From: Septoria linicola
Taxonomy: Eukaryota; Ascomycota; Dothideomycetes; Mycosphaerellales; Mycosphaerellaceae
Direction of reading: 5' to 3'
Assembly (NCBI GenBank): GCA_024114885.1
Contig: CP099419.1
Coordinates: 4,588,001-4,652,000, forward strand
DNA length: 64,000 bases
Positions 51,204 through 60,194 of this stretch are shown here, piece after piece (the stretch's first letter is position 1; each line of letters begins with the position of its first letter). Below the pieces are notes generated by a model. That model had not been told where the DNA came from. It ran no database searches and saw only the letters and a list, made by a program, of their open reading frames with translations. The translations under genes were made by a program, and so were the position numbers.

Positions 51204-51417
51204 GACGAGTGATTTCTGTCGTGAAATTATCGAAAATGTGAGAAGAGTCACGGCCACTGGATTGGTTGGTGGTGTTCTGTCCAGATAGATGGCTAAGTAA
51301 TCGGTTATTGCGGGCTGAATTCCGGACTTGGTTGGCGATGGACTTCAGTTCCGTATGGAGATGTGAAATCCCCGAATCTTTGTATCGCTCACATCCACCT
51401 CACTCACCTCCACGATA
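51204..51417. promoter_or_regulatory. bidirectional promoter of GCV-H and mitoribosomal S6
   Basis: 214 bases between the two divergent ATGs (51203 minus, 51418 plus). It contains an ATTGG/CCAAT-type sequence (ACTGGATTGGTTGG near 51260). Both products are mitochondrial, so shared control by a CCAAT-binding complex is plausible but unproven. Confidence 0.6.
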
Positions 51418-51894
51418 ATGCTGTACGAATTGATCGGCGTGGTATGTCGGGATTGTAGGGTATGATGCATGGAATGAGCACTAATGGAAATGGCAGGTCC
51501 GCCCTGGACGCAGCGTCAATGAAATCAAAGAGTTCGTCTCTCTCATCTGTCGCCGACTCTGTCGCAAACCATCTGACGATGCATTAGAATCACGCGAACG
51601 ACAGGAAACATCATCCTCGGAGCTGGCGGCGTAGTACGAGGCATCACCAACTGGGGCACTTTCACACTTCCCAACCCAGCGCGAAAACAAGGCGCAACCT
51701 ACCGAGAAGGCCACTACTTTATTCTGCGATTCGACTCGAGCGCAAAGACACAACATGCCGTGAGGAGAACGTTAGGACTGGATCCGAGGATGATCAGATA
51801 TAGTGTGGTGAAGATGGGAAGCAAGTTGGATGAGATCAAAGATGTGGCAGGCAAGGCGGATTGGGGCACTGCACCACGGACGGGGGAGACGTGA
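51418..51894 (+). CDS. MRP17: mitochondrial ribosomal protein bS6m, 121 aa
   Basis: Short multi-exon gene: exons 51418-51441, 51497-51531 and 51588-51894. The introns are 55 bp (GTATGT to GCAG) and 56 bp (donor GTTCGT, weak; acceptor TTAG). The joined protein starts MLYELIGVVRPGRSVNEIKE and continues ITRTTGNIILGAGGVVRGIT with NWGTF, the typical start of fungal S6. It then has KQGATYREGHYFILRFDSSA, and TQHAVRRTLGLDPRMIRYSV with VKMG. The conserved sequence crosses both splice junctions without gap, which supports the unusual second donor. It belongs to the small subunit of the mitochondrial ribosome. The first two exons encode fewer than 20 residues. Confidence 0.88.
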
Positions 51895-52294
51895 GGGTGC
51901 GTGACAGGAAGTTGAAGTGAGGAAATGGCAGGCCGCGAGAAGGCCGTGTACAGATACAGTATTGCATGGCATGGGCTGGCGTTTGGGAGATGATACCCGT
52001 ACAGATCGGGACGGGTCTGCAAAACTTGGAATGAGCCAATTTCTGCGGAGCAGCATAACAGTCAGAAGACGATGTGTATATCTATGGAAGGCAGAGGACG
52101 AGATGTAGCTGCTCGATTGCAGGAAGTAAACTACGAGAGATGTGCCACACAAATGTGCTGACCAGCCCAGTAGCACCTTCGCATTTTGGGACATAAAAAT
52201 GGTAGGTAGTCACAGAACTCTTCAACCCACATATCTCACTCACGCTCAGATACAACCCAGCACGACGACTTGACCACAGCGCAGAGCATACAGT
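51895..52294. other. intergenic, no gene seen
   Basis: 400 bases between mitoribosomal S6 and the next small gene. Minus-strand frames here overlap the S6 exons and are not supported. Confidence 0.5.
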
Positions 52295-52729
52295 ATGGCC
52301 GAGTCTAATGAGCCCATCGAGATCCCAGCACACCTCGAGTCCCTGCGCACCCTCACTTTTCTCGGCCTCCACATCGAGCGCGCAAAGACCATTTGGGATA
52401 AATGGCAATCCATTAACCGCTCGGACCTCGACATGGACTTCGGGACATGGGCTAGAAAGCATCTCGAGCAGCTTGTCAACTACGAGAAATGCGACATAGG
52501 CGAACCTGGCGTAGACTGGCGACCTGCACTCAACAAGATCGGAGCCGATGATAAGCTCGCTGATGCGATTGCTGGTCAGCCGGGAGATGAGCATGATAGC
52601 GTTCGTCTCAACAAGTCTGCGGCGGAGTGGGTTGATCAGGCTATGAAGTGGCGCTGGCAGTGTTTGCTTTATATTCACAAGGCTACTGAGAAGCAGTCTG
52701 AAGCGACATCCGATCAGTCTGGTTCCTGA
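52295..52729 (+). CDS. small unrecognised protein, 144 aa
   Basis: Intronless from ATG 52295. Acidic/Trp-containing and predicted mainly helical: IPAHLESLRTLTFLGLHIER, AKTIWDKWQSINRSDLDMDF and WVDQAMKWRWQCLLYIHKAT. No signal peptide, membrane helix or known motif. The even amino-acid use and absence of stops support a real gene. Function unknown. Confidence 0.6.
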   Translation: MAESNEPIEIPAHLESLRTLTFLGLHIERAKTIWDKWQSINRSDLDMDFGTWARKHLEQLVNYEKCDIGEPGVDWRPALNKIGADDKLADAIAGQPGDEHDSVRLNKSAAEWVDQAMKWRWQCLLYIHKATEKQSEATSDQSGS

Positions 52730-52749
52730 TGCGCCGTAGGCCAACACCG

Positions 52750-53624
52750 ATGACCTCTCCTATGCGGCTTCCCTCCCAGCTGAGACTGTAATCTCGCTAG
52801 TGCGCGGATAGCTGCTGCTTTCTTGCAAACAGAAGCGAAGACAGCTCTCTTCAATATCAACCATCTCCACTCTCCGACTCTTCCTGCACCACGCCAACAT
52901 CGCGACCGCTGCTCGAAAGCTGGAGTGAGGCACAATTAGACCGTGTCCAGCTCATTACAATATCCTTGGGTCATGCACATCCCCATGTTCATCTCGACTT
53001 GCCTATCGACTGGACTCCCGTCATCGAGCTCAGAGATCACCTCCACCGAGATGCCATCATTGACGTCCGCGCAGGTGTGGGAAGCGACGTCACAGTTGGC
53101 GACCTGAAAAGAGCTGATACCATCGAATGGCAATTATTCTTCCGACAGCCAAACAAGTACATATTATCCATGAAGGATTTCACGCCAGAAGATGTCCTCT
53201 CTGAGCGAATCAGCCTCTTTGATCGGATCATCCGCTTCGACGACGATGACTCTCGTGACGAACATCTGAAGTACAAGCTAGCACTTGCCGTATGCCCGAA
53301 CATGACCGCTTTCGGTGAAATTCTGGACAGCATTCCAGATGAACTCAGTGGCTCTATCATGGAGCCTCGTGCTAGAGCCCCCGCCATAACCTGCAAGTGG
53401 TGGCCAGAGATCCTGAGCGGCAGAATGCTCAGATGGCTGTGGGCATGGCTGCACGCAGATCAGGCACCCGCGAAGCACAAACAAACGTCCTCGACAAATT
53501 ATTGAGGACTATGGTTCGATCTCGCAACCAAGCATCTAGCACGATTTCCGGAACTGTACCCGGAGCAAGCAAGATCATCAAAACTACACGAAATGCATGC
53601 ATGAGACTACCACACTCCAAATGA
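52750..53624 (+). pseudogene. unrecognised locus, probably frameshifted
   Basis: A frame open from 52801 to 53505 has protein-like sequence (SWSEAQLDRVQLITISLGHA; HVHLDLPIDWTPVIELRDHL; RADTIEWQLFFRQPNKYILS; LALAVCPNMTAFGEILDSIP) but no ATG near its start. ATG 52750 with a 57-bp intron (52788-52844, GTAATC to ACAG) would supply one in phase. Near 53390 the sensible reading changes frame to VVARDPERQNAQMAVGMAAR and TNVLDKLLRTM, ending at 53624. It may be a decayed gene or a gene with an unrecognised intron. No family identified. Confidence 0.35.
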
Positions 53625-54391
53625 TCATAGCAGCAATCTCTTCATCTGTGAGAACACAAATCCATCGACGCCATGCGTGCACCCACACAACGTTTCACTA
53701 ACACACCACGAACAGAATAAATTTACCTGGGAGCCTGAAAAGCGGAAGTGGTATTTCGCACTGAAGGTCTTCAAAGACAATGGCGTCGCGGCATTTGAGG
53801 ATGCATTGTGTCCAGGAATCTGTACCACGAGAGCTGGATTAGGTGGAGAGCGAGAGCGCGAGCGGAGGCGATAAGCAGGTGGTGCAGAGTGCGTCGGCAG
53901 CCGCCATTGGCACTCATGTTAACTTCGACATGTGGGCAGACTTGTGCTAGAATGAAGAATAAATAGCTCACGACCAGTGGGAGGTCTGGTTCCGTAGCAC
54001 TCTCCTCTGTCACGTGTCCCGGTGAAATGATACATGGAAGAGTATGGTGGCATAAAGTGCTCCAAAAAAGTCAAGTTTCTTTCACAAACGATGCATATCC
54101 TACCGCTAGAGGAGTATCTCAGACTCAACTGTCCACCACAGTCCCGTTTCCCTTGCTTTTTATGTTCTCGCTACCCCACGCGCCTTGCTAAAATATGCTT
54201 CTGTCGCCCCAAAAACCTGAGCGGAGTCGAAACAATGCCGAAACGATACGAGAGGGTATCTCCTCACCCGCAAACCAAAACAAATGCCTCCCCTCGCCAT
54301 GCTATGCCGTGCTATTCGTCCATGCATCATCATGATTGCTCGCAAACAGTAAGAAATAATCATCGAGGTTCATCTGATCGCACCATATTGA
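53625..54391. other. intergenic, no gene seen
   Basis: 767 bases up to the arrestin stop. Short frames only; one (53677-53874) ends in a run of Arg/Glu codons and looks like chance. Confidence 0.5.
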
Positions 54392-55897
54392 TCAACCTTC
54401 GAGCGACATTTGCTCGATATCTTGATTCAGATCGGGTCCCTCGTAGTCCACAATCTCAGTATTGTGTGGGCTGTTCTGTCCAGAAGAGGCGCTCGCCTCA
54501 TATCCAGGAGGAACACGACTCGAAGGCCCTGCCATGCCTCTTTGACTTTCAATCCACGCGCTGCGATCGCCTTGGTATGAGTTTGGATACTGCGGTGGAC
54601 TATCCGGAACGTCCTCATACATTGGTGGTTGCTCGTCGTCCCATGCAATTCCCATGCCAGCGCGTTCGGTCACATTAAGTGCAAATTGCGTCCGTAGGAC
54701 TCTAGCCGCACCTGTAGGTGTTGCTTGACCAGGTTTCTTGTTGGGCGCCCATTCCTCTGCAATCACAAGTTCCATAATCATGTTGTGCTTCACCGTCGTG
54801 CCATTCGGCGATGTTATCCCGCAGTTGGCTCTCGATGTAGGATTGATTGATGCTGCGAATTCGCCTTCGATTTCTCCTTCTGAGAAGTCCGTCTTCCAGC
54901 CTTGCTTGAGCTCTTCGTAGCCAATGTCTCGCGTGTTTTGGTGTTCGACGCCTTTGCCTTCGCCACCAATCTTGGATGCATGGGCAGAACAAGCTGGCGA
55001 GATTGCGGTCTCGTGCTCCTCAACCCGCCAGGTGAGTTTTCTGAGCCGCCAGCGAGTCTGAGTCTCTTCTCGTTTCGTTGTGATACCCGTCATACGGCAC
55101 ATGACATTGAATTCTCCATTTGTGTGCACCACATTAGGCAGTGTGACGTGAAGAGTCAGGTTGGTAGGTGGAAATACTCGCACGCTGTTCTTGTCGTTTC
55201 CAGGTCGAAGAGCACGCTTGATCACCAATTCCCGTCTGAACTCAATCTCTTGGCCATCAACCGAACGTGCTCGCACGTGGAGTTGGTAGTCTATGCTGGT
55301 GATCGATCCATGCGTGGTTGCAGGGATGTGCCCAGGGATCACTTGTGAGAACGGCATCTCATACATGCCATCTTTCGCCTTGAGGGTCTTTGGCTGTGCG
55401 AGGAAGTGCCACTCGAACAAGTCATTGACTTGGCTCATGCACTCGCGACATCGGTCCTGCACTGGTCGCTTCGTTGTTGTCGTGCATTCCAGAAACATGA
55501 TCAAGCTCGATAGCGTAGCCTCAGGCAGATTCGGTGTGATCTGCAGCCGTCCAGAGATCAATGCGCCAGAAGATTGACTCGGCGCGTCAAGCATGAGAAT
55601 GGGTGGTGATTCCATAAGCAGCCCAAGCTTGACTGGCTTGGGAGCTGCAGGCGAACGCGCTCCATCGCGGGCGTTCTTGTCCTTGGAGATTGATCGTTCT
55701 TTTGATTTTGCCTTTTCATGTGAACTTTGCTTCTTCGCGAAAAGAGTGGGGCGCTTGATGTGATCCATGCTCAGTCTGCGAACTTCTAGCGAGTTACTGC
55801 TTGCAGGCTTGTTCGATTGCTGATATGTGGGTAGATTGTTGTCGAGTTGGAGAGGAGAAGTGGGTGCCGACCAGATGCCAAATATCTTGGAAGGCAT
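54392..55897 (-). CDS. arrestin-related trafficking adaptor (Art1/Ldb19 type), 501 aa
   Basis: Intronless minus-strand frame from ATG 55897. After a basic/Ser-rich N-terminus, the arrestin-like core begins at about residue 90 (KPVKLGLLMESPPILMLDAP; ALISGRLQITPNLPEATLSS) and runs through IPATTHGSITSIDYQLHVRA, RRELVIKRALRPGNDKNSVR and WRLRKLTWRVEEHE. Near the C-terminus are three PPxY-type motifs, PPMY, PPQY and PPGY, which bind WW domains of the Rsp5/HulA ubiquitin ligase. Layout and motifs fit the Ldb19/Art1 group, which directs ubiquitination and endocytosis of plasma-membrane permeases. It differs from PalF, the arrestin partner of PalH. Confidence 0.92.
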   Translation of the reverse strand: MPSKIFGIWSAPTSPLQLDNNLPTYQQSNKPASSNSLEVRRLSMDHIKRPTLFAKKQSSHEKAKSKERSISKDKNARDGARSPAAPKPVKLGLLMESPPILMLDAPSQSSGALISGRLQITPNLPEATLSSLIMFLECTTTTKRPVQDRCRECMSQVNDLFEWHFLAQPKTLKAKDGMYEMPFSQVIPGHIPATTHGSITSIDYQLHVRARSVDGQEIEFRRELVIKRALRPGNDKNSVRVFPPTNLTLHVTLPNVVHTNGEFNVMCRMTGITTKREETQTRWRLRKLTWRVEEHETAISPACSAHASKIGGEGKGVEHQNTRDIGYEELKQGWKTDFSEGEIEGEFAASINPTSRANCGITSPNGTTVKHNMIMELVIAEEWAPNKKPGQATPTGAARVLRTQFALNVTERAGMGIAWDDEQPPMYEDVPDSPPQYPNSYQGDRSAWIESQRGMAGPSSRVPPGYEASASSGQNSPHNTEIVDYEGPDLNQDIEQMSLEG

Positions 55898-57258
55898 GGC
55901 GTGGACAGGCAGCGCCGCAGAAGTTTTCTAGCAGCGACGGGCTAAAGAGACACTCCGAGGCCGTCAAAGTAGATCTGGGGTGCAGCTGCGATGCGATGTT
56001 GGGGTGAGCTTCGAGAAAACGGCGTTTCGGCACACAAAGAGCCTTCTCAAAACAGACAAAACAGTTCTCTTTCAAGAGTTCGTCTTGTGCGAATTCAAGC
56101 TGCTGCGAAGTTGCCAAATCTTGAGAGGGCCGAGACTCATCTTCTACGGTGAGACATGGGTCGAGGTGAGGTGCTTTGAACGTGTTCGCACATGACAAAA
56201 TTCCAGGAACACAAGGTGGATATGATCGAGTAATGAGCTCAACGTACGCAAGCACTAGTGACCACAGTGTTGTCACGGCCATGGAAGTTTCGTGCTAACT
56301 AGTCGCCCATCGAATGACATGATCACGCGTTGAAGCTTGCGACGATCGCCCGAGAAGCCTAAAACGCTGCAGAACCTGGAACCTATTTTGGCGAAGTGGT
56401 TCTTTTCACCTAACAGACTGCTCAAAATATATACACACGGACCACGCACAGGTAGTGTCTGCACCGCTTGCACACGGCATACAACAAAACACGCACTCAC
56501 AGGCCTGTATTGCCTCAGAAAGGATCATCTCGCGCATTCGGCGACATCGCAGTGCCCAGCATTGACACGGCTTGTTGCATGGTTTCGAGGGTCAGCTGGT
56601 TTGTTCACACGCCTCTAGAACGTTCACCGACGGGACACGCTGAGTCGGCTATCCATACTGGGGAGCTGCACCACAATGATTCGGAGGCGGAGACCGAATG
56701 CCTCCACCACAACAACACGGCACAAGCGAGACACGTTCACTGTGGCAGATCGCCGACGCGGGGTAGACTACTGATGGTGACGGTCTTCAGAGCTACTCTT
56801 GGGCTGTCGCAGTGGTCGTACCACTGGAGCTGAACTTGCTCTCCTCTTCCTGAGCAAGACAACTCCGTGGAGGTGTAGACAGCCAAGGCGAGCTCCAGAT
56901 CAATGGGTATGCTTAGCGAAACTCTGCGCTTAGTGCTGCGCCAAGTATTGATGAGCTGTAAGGCGTGAATATTGACTCATAGAGCGACATCAATGTTCAA
57001 TTGACCTTGCTGGGCGACAGGCATTGGAACCATGCATATTCTCGAGGAATGCCGGTCGGAAGCCCGCTGCAAAACGATTGACCATTGCAGGCTGTCCGGC
57101 ACACTCTCATGGTCGTATACCTGAATGACGCCTTGGCACGTCAGCTGGATTGTCGGGCGGCACCGACGGCGGAGTCCATGTGAACGCCGAAAGCCTTTTC
57201 TTCCGTGTGCGTGTGCTTCACGTTTTCAGCAAGGCTCAAAGTCGCCAATGCAACAGTT
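55898..57258. other. 1.36-kb intergenic region, arrestin upstream
   Basis: Between the arrestin start and the oxygenase stop, both on the minus strand. A 162-codon minus frame overlaps the arrestin 5' end but has no family features. No other gene, repeat or RNA is seen. Confidence 0.5.
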
Positions 57259-58571
57259 TCAGTACGTCGCCGAGAGACGTTGCTCCAGATAGTCGCCACT
57301 ACACATTGTCAGTAAGAAAGTGCAGCGCATCGAGGAGCGCGACTGACCTGTTGATCCCTTGATATTTCTTCGGCTTGCCTTCGCCATACGTTGCAGGAAT
57401 CGCATCAATGAAGCGGTCAAAATTAGGGTTGCAAAAGTATGCGATCGAATATCGAGCCGGATGCACGTCCGCGGTCGTTGGCGGCTCCACCACGCGATGC
57501 TTCGTGCTCTTGATCGTATCGTTGCTCCACCTTGCCAACAGGTCGCCCGCATTCACAACAATCGCGTCCTCAATCGGGGTTGCATCGATGTAATTGCCAT
57601 TGGGGCTGAGAACTTGCAGGCCGCCACGCATATCCCTACAAAATGTCTAATTAGCAGCTGTTCGATCATCGAAAATCCCGACAGGTGAAGTCGTCGCCAA
57701 GGCATGCCAGCGAACTGTTGGTGTGCAGATGGTGTGTCGCGCGCCTCTCATCGGCATACGAAGGAGCGCTTTCCAACACCGATGTGGTTCCCAACGCAAT
57801 TGTGTTCGCGACACGCGAAACACGCAATCGACCACGTATTCGTAAGACCGACAACCCTGCCGCGGCCGGGATAACTTACTGGAACAAACATGTGATGGAC
57901 CCATAATCGGTGTGAGCACCCGCTCTCACGGTATTCTTGTTGTCCTTGAACACTTCGGACTTGACAGCAGGATAATGCAGCAGTCTCAGCGTGTTGTCTC
58001 CACCATCCGTGTACGAGTCGAACCAGTCCTGTTCAATGTCGAGCCCGACCGCAATTGCTCGCATGACTTCAATGTGTAGCCCTTTGACAAGCTCGAAGAA
58101 TTCCAACATCTCTCCCTTGAACACTTTGCCATCCTCGTCAAGGCTATCAGGCCACTGATTCGGACAATCCGGCACGCCTTCACGTCCAATCTCAAACGAC
58201 TCCTTCAAGTCCGCCCCTTCAGCTGCCCTAATCTTCTCTATCTCGGCAGGGTCGGTGGCATCTGTCGTCTTCTCTCTGCCCGGCTGACTATAGCCTCGAT
58301 TTGCTCTCGGTGTCGTCCAGCCCAGATCCAATTTCTGCTTCTCAGACCTCTCAAAGAACTTTGCAGATTGCGAGAAAGCCCCTTGCACTTTGTCCCTCGC
58401 TATGCCATGGTTCTTGAGGTATATAAACCCAGCTCGCTGGAAGCCACTGAGGATAGCTTGTGCTGTGCTCCGCTTCGTCAACGCATCGCCTTGCAGGAAA
58501 GCGGAAAAGTCAATGAGTGGAATTTCGAGACTGTCGCTCGACACTGCTGAACTGACTGCTGAAGGCTGCAT
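57259..58571 (-). CDS. 2OG-Fe(II) dioxygenase, isopenicillin-N-synthase-like, 339 aa
   Basis: Minus-strand exons 58571-57880, 57635-57348 and 57298-57259. Intron 1 is 244 bp (GTAAGT to GTAG), intron 2 is 49 bp (GTCAGT to GTAG). N-terminal DIOX_N region: LEIPLIDFSAFLQGDALTKR, GFIYLKNHGI, ESFEIGREG. Catalytic core: AGAHTDYGSITCLFQ (His220, Asp222), then MRGGLQVLSPNG. The third iron ligand is His277 in STKHRVVEP, and the 2-oxoglutarate motif RYS is Arg292-x-Ser294. All residues needed for iron and cosubstrate binding are present. The family carries out hydroxylation, desaturation or ring closure on small molecules. The substrate is unknown. It is divergent from an ACMSD-like gene. Confidence 0.9.
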
Positions 58572-59040
58572 GATTGGCAGTACTGTGAATGTCCTCCAAC
58601 GCACGTCACAAGTAAGTCGCAAAGATGTCGTGAGGTCAGAATAAGATCCGCGATAGGCGCTGGCCAACAACTCTAGATATAGAAATCTGCACTCCAGACT
58701 TTGTGTCAGGCGTGCGCCGCGATGAGGCTTTCTCCGTAGATAAGCAGGCGATTTGCGTGTGTGTTGGGATGCCTATCAGCTCGATAGGCAGAATAGATGA
58801 GCTGCTGAGCTATTTTGGTGGGGTAAGCTCCTTCTCTTTGTAGACAACTTTTGTGTTGACTGAACAGGCGAGAAGTACACAATATTGCCAGATCGCCAGA
58901 TCTCGAGAACAGATAGAAGAAGTACTACTGTCGACATTGCCAGACCGCTCTGCAAGAATCGGAGAACAGGTTTGCCTAGAGATCTGTCTCGTGGAAGGAC
59001 TTCACCATCAAAGCGGACACCACACAGCAAGTCGATCAAG
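58572..59040. promoter_or_regulatory. divergent promoter, dioxygenase / ACMSD-like gene
   Basis: 469 bases between start codons 58571 (minus) and 59041 (plus). Frames inside are unsupported. It could co-regulate the two enzymes. Confidence 0.4.
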
Positions 59041-60174
59041 ATGCCTACAATCGACGTGCATACGCACATGTACCCGCCAGCGCTCATGTCTGTGCTACGG
59101 GAGCGCAAGGCAGTCCCCTATGTCCGTCTCTTCGAAGACGACGTCCAGTCCGGTGAACGTCTCGTCATTCTCCCAGCAGAAGAATCCGGCTCAACAGCAC
59201 GAGGAAGACCCATTGGACCCGAATACTACGATGTTATTCAGAAGATCAAGTTCATGGATACTCATGGCATCGACATTTCAGTTGTCTCGATCGCGAATCC
59301 TTGGCTGGACTGGGTCAGCAAAGACGAAGCTGGTCCAATGGCGCAAACGGTCAACGATGACGTGGAGAGGATGTGTGTGGAGAATGAAGGGAGATTGTAC
59401 CATTTTGGCACTTTACCTTTGAGTGCTGCTGTGGAGGATGTTGTGAAAGAAGTGGAACGTCTGAAGAGTTTGACGCACTGTCGTGGTATCGTGATGGGTA
59501 CGAGCGGTCTAGGGCAAGGGCTGGACGATGCCCGGTTAGATCCGATCTGGCAGGCCATAGAACAGCAGCAGCTGCTCGTGTTCCTGCATCCTCATTACGG
59601 CCTGCCAAGGGAAGTGTTTGGCCCAAGAAACGGCGACTATGGGCACGTCTTGCCATTAGCGATGGGATTCCCCCTCGAGACGACGATCGCTGTGACGAGA
59701 ATGATCTTGTCTGGGATCTTTGATCGATTTAGAGACCTCAATGTGCTATTGGCACATAGCGGAGGCACGCTGCCATTCTTGGCTGGCCGGATCGAGAGCT
59801 GCATTGCCCATGATGCGCATCTGAAGAAAGCTGGCAAGATTGGAGGGCGGAGAGCTGTCTGGGATGTGCTCAAGAAGAACATTTATCTCGATGCGGTGAT
59901 CTACGCTGACGTCGGTCTCAAAGCTGCCATCAATGCATCCGGTGCTGATCGGTAAGCTGGCTGTCGCCATTGCGTATGGCGTTCGCTAACCTCGCGCAGG
60001 ATAATGTTCGGTACCGATCATCCATTCTTTCCACCGCTTGACGAGGAAGACGACCAGTGGCTGAGTGTCACCTCAAACATGAGTGCCATCAAGTCCGCAC
60101 TTAAGGGTGATGAGAAGGTTGAGCAGGACATCCTGGGCGGCAATGCGGCTCGTGTGCTGCGACTCACGACTTGA
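59041..60174 (+). CDS. ACMSD-like amidohydrolase/decarboxylase, 361 aa
   Basis: Exons 59041-59951 and 60000-60174, with a 48-bp intron (GTAAGC, branch CGCTAACC, GCAG). The join gives ADRIMFGTDHPFFPPL. Metal-site pattern of the amidohydrolase-2 group: HxH at the N-terminus (TIDVHTHMYPP, His7, His9), His183 in FLHPHYG, His239 in LLAHSGG and Asp310 in FGTDHPF. ACMSD and the related 2,6-dihydroxybenzoate and resorcylate decarboxylases use this site for non-oxidative decarboxylation of aromatic-type acids. Which substrate applies here is unknown. GTLPLSAAVEDVVKEVERL and SGGTLPFLAGRIE also match the group. Its stop is 20 bases from the convergent LIG4 stop. Confidence 0.9.
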
Positions 60175-60194
60175 AAAGGGATGCACTGTTGTGG

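Noticed and set aside
55801..56282. 162-codon minus-strand frame upstream of the arrestin gene
   Set aside because: It overlaps the arrestin coding start in another frame and lacks any family pattern; best explained as leader sequence.
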